Assembly (NCBI RefSeq): GCF_017813235.1
Contig: NZ_JAGISH010000008.1
Span: forward strand, 1 to 64,000
Length of the DNA stretch: 64,000 nucleotides
Direction of reading: 5' to 3'
DNA from: Sagittula salina
GTDB lineage: Bacteria; Pseudomonadota; Alphaproteobacteria; Rhodobacterales; Rhodobacteraceae
Shown here: in pieces, positions 1 to 8,192 of the stretch
How the letters are laid out: every line of letters starts with the position of its first letter
Position numbering within the stretch: position 1 is the first letter of the stretch
Program-made: the position numbers and the translations under genes
Notes under the pieces: generated by a model
Seen by the model: only the letters and a program-made list of their open reading frames with translations
Database searches by the model: none
What the model was told of the DNA's origin: nothing

Positions 1-218
1 CGGCGCAACCGCCGCTTTCGTGACATTGCTGCGCAATGCACTGCCGGGCAGTGATCGAGATCATGTTCGGCAGGCTCAAGGATTGGCGGCGCGTGGCCAC
101 CCGATACGACCGCTGTCCCACGGTCTTCCTCTCAGCCATCGCTCTCGCGGCCATCGTCGTTTATTGGGTTATGAGTCCAGACCCCAGGGCAGTCCCTGGG
201 CAGGCCCAAGGCGATTGA
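1..218 (+). pseudogene. IS5-family transposase C-terminal remnant, frameshifted
   Basis: The frame beginning RRNRRF at base 1 reaches a stop at 52-54. The continuation (VIEIMFGRLKDW, then RRVATRYDRCPTVFLSAIAL) is in another frame from about base 36. Together they match the well-known C-terminal end of IS5-type DDE transposases, in which the Glu of 'IEIMFGRLKDW' belongs to the catalytic triad. The usual stop after 'FWL' is lost: the frame reads 'YWVM' and runs on to a TGA at 216-218. The 5' part lies outside the window. The frameshift and lost stop make it very unlikely to be active. The right end of the element is probably near 170-190 (inference; terminal repeats cannot be compared because the left end is missing). 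Confidence 0.75.
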
Positions 219-311
219 ATTTCTCTTCATTGCCGAGGACGCTTTACTCGCAAGCCCTTAACCTTGCGTAATTAATTACACGAACCGGAACGGCTAGGGG
301 CCAGTCACCGG

Positions 312-346
312 ACCCCCGGAGTATTCGGACCACGAAGAAGCAGGGG
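312..346 (+). repeat. Dispersed intergenic element, copy 1 (tail module)
   Basis: The block reads acccccggagtattc, ggaccacgaagaagcagg. It is one of about eleven related copies in the window. It faces another copy (373-412) in inverted orientation just downstream of map. Confidence 0.55.
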
Positions 347-372
347 CGTCCACCGAAGCGGGGCGCCTCTTC

Positions 373-412
373 GCTGTTTCTCTGCTTTGACAAATATTCC
401 CGCCGGAGGCTC
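373..412 (-). repeat. Dispersed intergenic element, copy 2 (inverted)
   Basis: On the minus strand the block reads cctccggcgggaatatttg, then tcaaagcagagaaacagcg. The second half is close to the copy at 21547-21580 (gcacaagtgagaaacagg). With copy 1 it forms a head-to-head pair that fills the space between the transposase remnant and the 3' end of map. Confidence 0.5.
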
Positions 413-435
413 CCGCAGGTGCGGCCGGCGCGGCG

Positions 436-1245
436 TCAGTAGGTGGGGTGGAACCGGCCAGCGGGCGAGAGGGTGAATATCTCGGAGCCGTCCGCTGTCA
501 CGCCGATGGAGTGCTCGAACTGCGCCGACAGCGATTTGTCCCGCGTCACCGCCGTCCAGTCGTCGCCAAGCACCTTCGTCTCCGGGCGGCCGAGGTTCAC
601 CATGGGTTCGATGGTGAAGAACATGCCTTCCTCCAGGATCGGCCCGGTGCCGGGGCGGCCATAGTGCAGCACGTTCGGCGGTGCATGAAAGACGCGACCC
701 AGCCCGTGACCGCAGAAGTCGCGCACCACGGACATCCGGTGGCCTTCGACGTAGGCCTGAATGGCGGCGCCAATATCGCCGAAGGTATTGCCGGGGCGCA
801 CCGCCTCGATGCCCTTCATCAGGCTGTCGTGGGTGACCTGAATCAATCGCTCAGCCTTGCGCGACAGTTTTCCAGCCACGTACATTCGCGAGCTGTCGCC
901 GTACCAGCCGTCGTTGATCACAGTCACATCGATGTTCAGGATGTCGCCGTCCTTCAGCACCTTGTCGCCGGGAATGCCGTGGCAGACGACATGGTTCACG
1001 CTGATGCAGGACGCGTGCTGGTAACCCTTGTAACCAATGGTGGCGGAGACCGTGCCAAGCTCCGTCACGCGCCGGGTGATGAAGTCGTCCAGTTCGCCGG
1101 TGGTCCGGCCCACGTCCACCAGAGCCGCCACTTCGTCGAGAATCTGCGCCGCCATCTTGCCGGCGGCGTGCATGCCTGCGAAATCCGCCGCTTCGTGAAT
1201 GCGGATGCCTTCCCGGGTGATGCGTCCTGCGTGGTCCTGGTTCAA
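436..1245 (-). CDS. map: Type I methionine aminopeptidase
   Basis: Removes the initiator Met from nascent proteins in the cytoplasm, acting after peptide deformylase (three def genes lie further along this window). The 269-residue length is normal for the type I enzyme. All five metal ligands are visible: Asp about 106 (NIDVTV), Asp about 117 (YGDSSR), the His of FCGHGLG, the Glu of FTIEPMV and the Glu of QFEHSIGV. The substrate-contacting His in 'GYQHASC' is also present. The frame opens at an ATG (MNQDHAGRIT) with no better internal start. It stands alone on the minus strand; the plus-strand gene at 1392 is divergent. Confidence 0.97.
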   Translation of the reverse strand: MNQDHAGRITREGIRIHEAADFAGMHAAGKMAAQILDEVAALVDVGRTTGELDDFITRRVTELGTVSATIGYKGYQHASCISVNHVVCHGIPGDKVLKDGDILNIDVTVINDGWYGDSSRMYVAGKLSRKAERLIQVTHDSLMKGIEAVRPGNTFGDIGAAIQAYVEGHRMSVVRDFCGHGLGRVFHAPPNVLHYGRPGTGPILEEGMFFTIEPMVNLGRPETKVLGDDWTAVTRDKSLSAQFEHSIGVTADGSEIFTLSPAGRFHPTY

Positions 1246-1391
1246 GGGCTCGGTCCTTCGGATCGTGGTCGGTACGTGGGTGCCCCCGTCATCTAGGGGG
1301 TTTTATCGCCGGATGCCAGAGCGGGGCGCTTGGCAGATGGAGCAGGGCGTGCAACTCTGGCTGGTGTGACGCAACGGAAAGCTGGCGGGAG

Positions 1392-2090
1392 GTGAGCGGG
1401 ATGCGGCGGACTTCGGGAACTGCGGCCTTTGATGCGGGTGTGAGGGCGGCGCTGACGATGATCCCGGTGACGATTCTGACGGCGGTCCTTCCGGGTGCGG
1501 CTATGGCGGAGGACTGCCGCGACCGGATCGCGGCACTGTTTGAAGATGGCGGCGCGCTCGACCCCTTTTCGCGGCCGCCGCACAGCTATGTGGCCACCAC
1601 CTATGACGCCGGTGGAGCGGTGAAGTGGATCTACCAGGCCCGGTACGAGACCGCGCTGAGGATGATCGGCGGTACGGAGGGTGGTAATCGCATCCTGATG
1701 ATCGGGCCGGACACATGGACCGGGCCGAGTCCGGAGGGGCCATGGACCGCCGCGCCGAACCAGAACCCGCCGGACATGGAGGCCTTCTTTCGCGCGCATA
1801 TGGCGGCGAGCGTGAAGAACCTCGACCGAACGGATTGCGCGGGCGTCGTTGAAATCGACGGGTTGCGTCTGGTGAAATTTACCTATGTCACACGGACCGA
1901 CCCGGCACCGGAGGCGGGCGGCGCCTGGTTCGGTGCGCTCTATACTGCCTATATCGACCCCGATACCGGGCGCCTGATGCGGCAGGACACGGCGGAAAGT
2001 GTGGCGCATTATGCCTCCGAGCCTTCCACCGACCTTCAGGTCACCCTTTATACCTACGACCCCACAATCACGATCCCTACGCCCGAGTGA
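1392..2090 (+). CDS. Secreted hypothetical protein
   Basis: Not recognised. It is a 232-residue protein with an N-terminal signal sequence: an Arg-containing start, a hydrophobic stretch about 19-36, and likely cleavage after AMA near residue 39. The mature part has two Cys (in EDCRDR and TDCAGV), which could form one disulfide, many aromatic residues, and alternating strands suggesting a beta-rich periplasmic fold loosely like LolA/LppX (inference only). The start is GTG 1392 or ATG 1401 (MRRTSG); the signal peptide works with either. It is divergent from map and followed by the histidine phosphatase, with no clear operon partner. Confidence 0.8.
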   Translation: MSGMRRTSGTAAFDAGVRAALTMIPVTILTAVLPGAAMAEDCRDRIAALFEDGGALDPFSRPPHSYVATTYDAGGAVKWIYQARYETALRMIGGTEGGNRILMIGPDTWTGPSPEGPWTAAPNQNPPDMEAFFRAHMAASVKNLDRTDCAGVVEIDGLRLVKFTYVTRTDPAPEAGGAWFGALYTAYIDPDTGRLMRQDTAESVAHYASEPSTDLQVTLYTYDPTITIPTPE

Positions 2091-2168
2091 CGCCGCGCGG
2101 GGCCTTCCCCTCGGGCACGGGGCGGCGTAAGTCGCGACCGACGCCCCGGAAAGAAGGACCTCAGCCCC

Positions 2169-2828
2169 ATGTCGCACGTCACCCTCGTCCGCCACGGTCA
2201 GGCCAACACGCAGGCGCGTGACGAAATCGCGTACGACCGGCTCAGCGATATGGGGTGGCAGCAGGCGCGCTGGCTGGGCGAGCATTTGCGCGCCACCGGC
2301 GAACGCTTTGCCCGCGTCTACAGTGGCACCCTGCGCCGCCATGTCGAGACCGCAGAGGCTATCGCCGCCGACTGCGCCGCGGCCCCTGTACGCGACGCGC
2401 GGCTGAATGAAATGGCCTATTTTGACCTCGCCAAGCTGGTCGAGGCGCAGCATGGGTTGACCGTGCCGGACGACCGCGAAGGTTTCGTCGCACATCTGCC
2501 GAAGGTTTTCGATCTCTGGCAGACTGGCCGGGTGGAGGCGCCGCCCGAACCGTTCGAGACATTCGAGGCCCGCACCCGCGCCGCTTTGCAGGAGATCGCG
2601 GAGGGCGAGGGCCGCGCGCTGGTCGTCACATCCGGTGGGGTGATCGGAATGGTGCTGCGGCACGTCCTGCGGCTCGACCTGCGGGCAACCGCGCATGCCT
2701 GTCTCGCGATCGAGAATACATCCCTTCATCGAGTGCAGCCGCTGAAGGACGGGCTGTTGATGACGCAGTTCAACGCCCTGCCGCATCTGGAGGCCCCGGA
2801 GCGCCAGTTCGCGCGCTCACACCTCTGA
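2169..2828 (+). CDS. Histidine-phosphatase-fold protein with second catalytic His replaced
   Basis: The fold is that of the phosphoglycerate-mutase/histidine phosphatase superfamily (219 aa). The nucleophile motif LVRHG (Arg8, His9) is at the N-terminus, followed by the arginine motif SGTLRR (52-57) and an acidic residue near 81 (LNEMAY). The C-terminal motif, normally V(S/T)HGG, reads VVTSGG, so the second catalytic His is Ser155 (codon tcc). Known family chemistry uses this His to orient the phosphate, so activity may be altered; some relatives may share the substitution. The substrate is unknown. The ATG at 2169 follows a purine-rich aagaaggac. Confidence 0.85.
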   Translation: MSHVTLVRHGQANTQARDEIAYDRLSDMGWQQARWLGEHLRATGERFARVYSGTLRRHVETAEAIAADCAAAPVRDARLNEMAYFDLAKLVEAQHGLTVPDDREGFVAHLPKVFDLWQTGRVEAPPEPFETFEARTRAALQEIAEGEGRALVVTSGGVIGMVLRHVLRLDLRATAHACLAIENTSLHRVQPLKDGLLMTQFNALPHLEAPERQFARSHL

Positions 2829-3139
2829 TCATCGCTTCGGCGCCCCCGCGCGCCACATCATGCCCCGTTTTCCCACTACGCGCTCGTCCACGGCGCGCCC
2901 TTCGGCATCGCTTCCGCTTTGCGCCAGAGATGCGCACGCTCGCGCGCCCGCGCGGCCGATCCCCCTGCGGCGTACGCGCTGATTTCCGACTGCTGGGGCA
3001 AGCCGGACTTTGACTGACGCCACGCCCAGGCCTTCCGCCGGAGGCCGGACCGGTATGTTGCCGGACCGGGGCGACTCACAGGGGTTGCAGAGTTCCGCAT
3101 GGCGGTGGATCACCTGTCGCAAAACGGAGGAAGTTACCT
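2829..3139. other. Intergenic stretch without a supported gene
   Basis: Both strands have short open frames here, but none has a convincing start, ribosome site or recognisable family. The sequence is G+C-rich with CGCG-type runs. A GGAGG at 3126-3130 belongs to the gene starting at 3140. No tRNA or repeat copy seen. Confidence 0.6.
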
Positions 3140-3595
3140 ATGACACAGGCTATGGCACGCTATCTGGCCCTGATCTTGCTGGCGCTGCCCGGCACGGTTC
3201 GGGCAGGGGACGTCTGCCGCGAGATCGACGCCACACAGGGATGGCAGCGGGCAGATTACCCGGCAGGCATGGTCGGGGACGTACAGGTGACGGGCACATG
3301 GACAGCCTCGGACGGCACGCATGCGCCCGTCGGCGCCCCAGGCCATCTGGAGGCGGAGGCCGATCGCATCGAAGACTCCGCCGCCCTCGGCGCGCTGCTG
3401 TTTGAAATCACGCTGGGCGAGGCGTCCCACCGTGGCAGCTGGGCGTTGTTCAAGACCATGCTGGACGAGGCTGGCGCCTTCCGGATGGACAGCTCGGAGT
3501 CGGGTGCCCGCCTGCGATTCCGCATCAATGAATCCGATGACGGTCTGTCGGACAACGCGGGCGCGCTTACTGTCTGCATGCACTACCTCGACTGA
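3140..3595 (+). CDS. Secreted protein with PA-IL/LecA-like C-terminal pattern
   Basis: A 151-residue protein with a signal peptide (about 1-23, cleavage after VRA) and a Shine-Dalgarno GGAGG nine bases before ATG 3140. The mature part keeps one Cys near its start (DVCREI) and one near its end (TVCMHY), probably disulfide-bonded. The segment LRFRINESDDG followed by LSDNAGALTV resembles the C-terminal 'RINDsd..DNsGsl.V' strand pair of PA-IL (LecA) type beta-sandwich lectins; the upstream G-x-L-x-x-x-I region also fits. The similarity is from memory and the calcium/galactose site cannot be proved, so function is inference. No operon partner is evident. Confidence 0.7.
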   Translation: MTQAMARYLALILLALPGTVRAGDVCREIDATQGWQRADYPAGMVGDVQVTGTWTASDGTHAPVGAPGHLEAEADRIEDSAALGALLFEITLGEASHRGSWALFKTMLDEAGAFRMDSSESGARLRFRINESDDGLSDNAGALTVCMHYLD

Positions 3596-3740
3596 GGTCG
3601 GGCCGGGGCGGTCGCTTTCGGTCGCGTCCCTTGGAAACGTCCCACGCCGCGCCACGCCACGCCAGCGTCGCGGCCCCCATGTGCTTGTGCCGCAATAACT
3701 GCTGCCGGGGTGCGCGTCTCATGCGCGCGCCGAGCCGGAA

Positions 3741-3773
3741 AGCAAAACGGCGCGAGGGGCTGACCCTCGCGCC
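3741..3773 (-). terminator. Rho-independent terminator of the PBP gene
   Basis: A perfect 10-bp stem (ggcgcgaggg / ccctcgcgcc, 3749-3758 with 3764-3773) closes a 5-base loop. Read on the minus strand, it is followed by GTTTTGCTTT. It lies 38 bases past the stop of the minus-strand PBP gene. Confidence 0.7.
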
Positions 3774-3811
3774 CTCGCGCCGCTTCTTTTCCGTCAAAGG
3801 CAGTCTGCTTC

Positions 3812-5998
3812 TCAGTTGCCGCCAAAGATGCTGCGCAGCACGTCGTCCAGCGTGGAGTTGCCCACCCGCGGCTGCTGGCTGGGCGCGGGTTGCGGCGCCG
3901 GTTGAGCCTGCATCTGCGGTTCCGGTTCCGGCGGCGGTAGCGGCGCGGCGGGCCCGACCATCGGCAAGGGGCGTGGCGTCAGCCCTTCTTGTACATGCGT
4001 CATGACCTCGGCCCAGATCTCTGCCGGGAGGCCGCCGCCCGTCACGCCCTTCAGCGGCGTGTTGTCGTCATAGCCCATCCAGACGCCGGTGACGTAATCG
4101 GCGGTGAAGCCTACGAACCACGCGTCGCGCGCCTCCTGACTGGTGCCCGTCTTGCCCGCCACCTGCCAACCATCCAGCCGCGCCCGCGTGCCGGTGCCCT
4201 CTGCGACGACCTTTTCCATCATCCAGACCAGTTGCTGCGCGGCTTCCTCCTGGATCACCCGGTCGCCCATGCCGCCGCCCGATCCCATTAGTGGCTCGCT
4301 CTCGCCTCTCAGCCGCAGCTCCCGCAGGCCGTATGGCGTCACCGAAGAGCCGCCGTTCAGGATGCCCGCGTAGGCGCCGGTCATCTCCAGCAACGTTGCC
4401 TCCGACGTGCCGAGCGCCATGGCGGGGGTATCGTGCAGGTCGCGGTAGATGCCGAAGTCGCGCGCCACCTTGATCACGAGGTCGCGGCCCACCGATTCGG
4501 AAACCTTGATCGCGGGGATGTTCAGAGACCGCTTCAACGCCTCGGTCAGGGTCACGCGGCCCGCGTAGTTGTGGGTGTAGTTCTCCGGGCACCACTCGCC
4601 GGAGCCGGGGATATTCATGCAGTAGGGTTCGTCCGTGACCGTGTCGTAGGGCGAATAACCCAGTTCCAGCGCGGTGGCGTAGATGAAGGGTTTGAACGCC
4701 GATCCAGTTTGCCGCACGGCCTGAGAAGCGCGGTTGAACAGGCCGGTTGCGTCCACGTCGCGCCCGCCCACCATGCCGCGCACCGCGCCGTCGGCGGACA
4801 TGACGACCACGGCGACCTCCGCTTTCGACCCCTCCTTGACCTTTTCATTGAAGATTTTCAGCACCGCGTCCGAAGTCGCCTTCTGGATGCGCGGGTCCAG
4901 CGTGGTCGAGATGATGACGTCGTCGGAGGCGTCGGAGGTGAACATCTCCGGTCCCGATTGCATCACCCAATCGGCAAAGTAGCCGCCGCCCAGCGATTCG
5001 GCCCCGTCCGAAAGGGTCGCGGGGTTGTCCTGGTAGTGCTGCGCCTCTCCGGCGGAGAGGTATCCCTGCTCCTCCATCAGCCGCAGGACCGTGGCCGCGC
5101 GGGCCTGGCTGCGCTTGAGGTTCGAGGTGGGGGCGAGTGTGGAGGGGGCCGTCAGCAGCCCCGCCATCATCGCGGCCTCTGCCGGATTCAGATCGGCGGC
5201 ATGCTTGCCGAAATAGCGCTGGGCCGCCGCCTCCGCCCCGTAGGCGCCGCCGCCCATGTAGGCACGGTTGAGGTAGATCGAAAGGATGTCGTCCTTCGAA
5301 TATTTCACCTCCATCGCCATGGCAAAGATCGCTTCCTTCGCCTTCCGCTCGAGCGAGGACTGGCGACAGTCGTCGACAAAGGCCGCCTCGTTCTTCCATT
5401 CCTTCGGGTCGTAGGTCCGGCCAAGGCACAAAAGCTTCGCCGTCTGCTGCGTGATGGTCGAGCCGCCGTGCCCGGACAACGGGCCGCGGCCCTCGCTCAG
5501 GTTGATGCGGATGGCCGAGGCGATGCCGCGCGGGCTGAGGCCGAAGTGCTTGAAGAACCGCTTGTCCTCCGTAGCGATCACTGCGTTCCTCAGGTGGGGG
5601 CTGATCGTGTCGGCGTGCACCACACCGCCGAACTGGTCGCCGCGCAGGGCAAACACCCGATCGTCGCGGTCCAGCAGTGTCACTGATCCGCGCGCGCGCC
5701 CGTCCATGAAGGCGCTCACCTCGGGCAGCGTCGATTCGACGTACAGCACCCAGGATCCGATCCCCAGCGCCACCAGAACGGCAATCGTCACCGCGACTTT
5801 CATCACCGTCCGGACGATCCAGCCAAACAGACCGAGAATCAGCCCGACGGGCCCCCGCCGTCTGCGCGGGGCAGGGGGGCGGCGTTTCTTCGGGCTCTTC
5901 TTGCCGGGAGTGGGTTTCGGCGTAGATTTCGGCGTGGCCGTCCGGGAGCCGTAGCGGCGATCCGCTACCAGCTTGCCGGGCTTGCGCGTGGAACTCAT
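3812..5998 (-). CDS. Class A penicillin-binding protein (PBP1A/1C type)
   Basis: Bifunctional murein synthase acting in the periplasm: it polymerises lipid II glycan and cross-links the peptides. It has 728 residues. The order is a very basic cytoplasmic tail (1-50, KP-rich), one membrane helix (about 60-86), a GT51 glycosyltransferase with catalytic Glu144 in ATEDKRFF and GGSTITQQ (178-185), then a transpeptidase with S433-x-x-K436 (TGSAFKPF), S491-L-N and KTGTS (616-620). The C-terminal 60 residues are Pro/Gln-rich. It lacks the long insert of full-length PBP1A (usually over 800 aa), so the paralogue name is left open. It is monocistronic, with a terminator at 3741-3773. Confidence 0.95.
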   Translation of the reverse strand: MSSTRKPGKLVADRRYGSRTATPKSTPKPTPGKKSPKKRRPPAPRRRRGPVGLILGLFGWIVRTVMKVAVTIAVLVALGIGSWVLYVESTLPEVSAFMDGRARGSVTLLDRDDRVFALRGDQFGGVVHADTISPHLRNAVIATEDKRFFKHFGLSPRGIASAIRINLSEGRGPLSGHGGSTITQQTAKLLCLGRTYDPKEWKNEAAFVDDCRQSSLERKAKEAIFAMAMEVKYSKDDILSIYLNRAYMGGGAYGAEAAAQRYFGKHAADLNPAEAAMMAGLLTAPSTLAPTSNLKRSQARAATVLRLMEEQGYLSAGEAQHYQDNPATLSDGAESLGGGYFADWVMQSGPEMFTSDASDDVIISTTLDPRIQKATSDAVLKIFNEKVKEGSKAEVAVVVMSADGAVRGMVGGRDVDATGLFNRASQAVRQTGSAFKPFIYATALELGYSPYDTVTDEPYCMNIPGSGEWCPENYTHNYAGRVTLTEALKRSLNIPAIKVSESVGRDLVIKVARDFGIYRDLHDTPAMALGTSEATLLEMTGAYAGILNGGSSVTPYGLRELRLRGESEPLMGSGGGMGDRVIQEEAAQQLVWMMEKVVAEGTGTRARLDGWQVAGKTGTSQEARDAWFVGFTADYVTGVWMGYDDNTPLKGVTGGGLPAEIWAEVMTHVQEGLTPRPLPMVGPAAPLPPPEPEPQMQAQPAPQPAPSQQPRVGNSTLDDVLRSIFGGN

Positions 5999-6151
5999 GT
6001 GGGCCTGCTCTGCTTCTGTACCGGGCGCGGCGCGCGCGGGCGTGGCTGTCTTGCGCGCGACTCTACCCCGCCCGGCGGGGAATGTTGACCACCTCCGATG
6101 GCTGACTCACGTTTTTGTTTTGCTTAAATACTATGCGATACTGGAATGAAG

Positions 6152-6166
6152 CGCAAAAATTGTGCG
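6152..6166. promoter_or_regulatory. Near-perfect 15-bp palindrome upstream of glnK-amtB
   Basis: The site cgcaaaaattgtgcg is symmetrical apart from the centre and one pair. It sits 119 bases before the glnK start, inside an A/T-rich island (about 6100-6200) in an otherwise G/C-rich region. It is a candidate operator for the nitrogen operon. It is not a textbook NtrC box (TGCAC-N5-GTGCA), and I could not find a GG-N10-GC sigma-54 promoter nearby. Confidence 0.35.
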
Positions 6167-6284
6167 ACGCGGCTTCTAAAAATGCCCGCAAATTCGCCAA
6201 AGCCTTCATTTTCGAAGGGTCTCGCCCCTTTGCTTCAAGGGCCAACAGCGGGGCCCGCCCCCGCCAAGACCGAAGGGGAACAAG

Positions 6285-6623
6285 GTGAAACTGATCATTG
6301 CAACGATCAAGCCGTTCAAGCTCGAGGAAGTGCGCGAAGCGCTGACGGGCATCGGCGTGCGCGGCATGATGGTGACGGAAATCAAGGGCTTCGGCTCTCA
6401 GTCCGGCCATACCGAAATCTACCGCGGCGCGGAATACGCCGTGAACTTCGTGCCGAAGATCAAACTGGAGATCGTCGTCTCCGCCGCCATGGCGGATCAG
6501 GTGGTGGAAACCATCAAGACGACCGCGCAGACCGGCAAGATCGGCGATGGCAAGATCTTCGTTCTCGACGTGCAGCAGGCGGTCCGCGTGCGCACCGGCG
6601 AAATCGACGCAGACGCGCTCTGA
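6285..6623 (+). CDS. glnK: PII nitrogen regulatory protein
   Basis: Trimeric signal protein that senses 2-oxoglutarate and ATP/ADP, and controls the ammonium channel encoded next to it by plugging its cytoplasmic pore. At 112 aa it has the standard PII length. It begins MKLIIATIKPFKL; the T-loop has Tyr51 (uridylylation site, in GAEYAV), and the C-terminal signature GKIGDGKIF is intact. The start is GTG at 6285 after aaggggaacaag; no upstream ATG gives a PII-like N-terminus. amtB follows 23 bases downstream, which is why it is named glnK rather than glnB. Expression under nitrogen limitation is expected from the family. Confidence 0.95.
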   Translation: MKLIIATIKPFKLEEVREALTGIGVRGMMVTEIKGFGSQSGHTEIYRGAEYAVNFVPKIKLEIVVSAAMADQVVETIKTTAQTGKIGDGKIFVLDVQQAVRVRTGEIDADAL

Positions 6624-6646
6624 GACAGCTCAAGGGGAAAACTGGA

Positions 6647-7987
6647 ATGAAACTCTTCAACACGGTTGCCGCGGCTGCGGTGCTGGTGGCCCTGCCCACC
6701 CTGGGGCTGGCCCAGGAAGACGCGGCAGAGGTTCTGCCGCTCTCGGGCGAGATCGGCTATATTTTCACCACCTTCATGTTCCTCGTCACCGGTTTCCTGG
6801 TGATGTGGATGGCCGCGGGCTTCTCGATGCTCGAATGCGGCCTTGTGCGGTCGAAGAACGTCACGATGCAGGCGCTGAAGAACGTCTCGCTCTTCGCCAT
6901 CGCCGCGCTGATGTACTACCTTGTCGGCTATAACCTGATGTACCCCGGCGACGCGTGGACCATGTCGGGCGTAATCGGCGCCTTCACCCCGGCGGTGATG
7001 GAAGCGGTCGGCGGTTCGCCGGAAACCGATCTGACCTACGCTTCGGTCGGTTCGGATTTCTTCTTCCAGCTGATGTTCTGCGCCACCACCGCGTCCATCG
7101 TGTCGGGAACCCTGGCGGAGCGTATCAAGCTTTGGCCGTTCCTGATCTTCACCGTTGTCCTGACGGGCCTGATCTATCCGATCCAGGCGTCCTGGAAGTG
7201 GGGCGGCGGTTTCCTCGCGCCGGGTGACGGCAGCGTGACCGACTTCCTCGATTTCGCGGGCTCGACCGTGGTGCACTCCGTTGGTGGCTGGGCGGCCCTG
7301 ACCGGCGCGCTGATCCTCGGCCCGCGTATCGGCAAGTACAAGGACGGCCGCACGGTTCCGATGCCGGGTTCCAACCTGACGCTGGCCACGCTGGGTACGT
7401 TCATCCTGTGGCTTGGCTGGTTCGGTTTCAATGGCGGTTCGCAGCTCTACATGAACACTGCAGGCAACGTGGCCGACATCTCCCGCATCTTCGCCAATAC
7501 CAATGCAGCAGCAGCCGGTGGCGCGATCGCGGCACTGATCCTGACGCAGATCCTCTACAAGAAGCCGGACCTCACCATGGTGCTGAACGGCGCGCTGGCC
7601 GGTCTTGTGTCGATCACCGCAGAGCCGCTGACCCCCGGCCTTGGTTCGGCGACCCTGATTGGTGGCTTCGGCGGGGTGCTTTGCGTGCTTGCGGTTCCGA
7701 TGCTGGACAAGCTGAAGATCGACGACGTCGTCGGCGCCATCCCGGTGCACCTGATCTGTGGCATCTACGGCACCATCGCGGTGGTCTTCACCAACGGTGA
7801 CGCCTCGCTTGCCACGCAGCTCTACTCCATCCTCGTGGTCGGTATCTTCGTGGTCGTGACCTCGGGCGTGGTGTGGTTCGTGCTGAAGATGGTCATGGGA
7901 ATCCGCGTCGCCGAAGAAGACGAGATCAACGGCCTTGATATGGCTGAACTGGGCATGGAAGCATACCCGGAATTCTCCAAGGGTTGA
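6647..7987 (+). CDS. amtB: Ammonium transporter
   Basis: Trimeric inner-membrane channel that conducts ammonium as NH3/H+. It has 446 residues, with a cleavable signal peptide (1-22, GLAQ) and eleven membrane helices. The pore twin histidines are His210 (TVVHSVGG) and His368 (IPVHLICG), and the phenylalanine-gate region is conserved. The start is ATG 6647, preceded by caaggggaaaa; the open frame extends further upstream but that part overlaps glnK and has no homology. Co-transcribed with glnK; a strong hairpin terminator follows. Confidence 0.97.
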   Translation: MKLFNTVAAAAVLVALPTLGLAQEDAAEVLPLSGEIGYIFTTFMFLVTGFLVMWMAAGFSMLECGLVRSKNVTMQALKNVSLFAIAALMYYLVGYNLMYPGDAWTMSGVIGAFTPAVMEAVGGSPETDLTYASVGSDFFFQLMFCATTASIVSGTLAERIKLWPFLIFTVVLTGLIYPIQASWKWGGGFLAPGDGSVTDFLDFAGSTVVHSVGGWAALTGALILGPRIGKYKDGRTVPMPGSNLTLATLGTFILWLGWFGFNGGSQLYMNTAGNVADISRIFANTNAAAAGGAIAALILTQILYKKPDLTMVLNGALAGLVSITAEPLTPGLGSATLIGGFGGVLCVLAVPMLDKLKIDDVVGAIPVHLICGIYGTIAVVFTNGDASLATQLYSILVVGIFVVVTSGVVWFVLKMVMGIRVAEEDEINGLDMAELGMEAYPEFSKG

Positions 7988-8052
7988 GGCCCGGAGCATC
8001 CGAACGATGACCGGGGCAGGATCTCCTCCCTCTGCCTCCGGTCTCTGGTCCC

Positions 8053-8088
8053 ACCCCGGGCGCAGTGATGCGCCCGGGGTCTTGTATT
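8053..8088 (+). terminator. Rho-independent terminator after amtB
   Basis: A perfect 12-bp stem (accccgggcgca / tgcgcccggggt) with a gtga loop (8065-8068), followed by cttgtatt. It ends the glnK-amtB transcript 66 bases past the stop. Confidence 0.8.
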
Positions 8089-8149
8089 CGCGGCTGCGGT
8101 GTTCGGGGGGGGGGCGTGAATAAAGCGAAACAGTCGGGCTTGATAATTC

Positions 8150-8164
8150 TGACTATTTCAGTCA
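8150..8164. promoter_or_regulatory. Candidate RirA-type iron operator (TGA-N9-TCA) before bfd
   Basis: The site tgactatttcagtca is an inverted repeat with perfect 5-bp arms, and it fits the IRO motif TGA-N9-TCA described for RirA in rhizobia. It lies 28 bases before the bfd start, in an A/T-rich patch with promoter-like tgataat (8141-8147). The match to an iron-storage operon makes it plausible. The regulator in this organism is inferred. Confidence 0.45.
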
Positions 8165-8192
8165 TGAAAAGGCAGTCACAGGAGAGTCTCTC

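Noticed and set aside
1293..2786. A 497-codon minus-strand frame across the 1392 and 2169 genes
   Set aside because: Low-complexity Arg/Gly/Pro composition, no motif, and both plus-strand genes have signal peptide or catalytic motifs.
5999..6284. A sigma-54 promoter for glnK
   Set aside because: No GG-N10-GC pair with correct flanks could be found; the closest candidate has 11 bases between GG and GC.
6497..7999. A 500-codon frame antisense to amtB
   Set aside because: Composition typical of an antisense shadow; amtB on the other strand is unmistakable.
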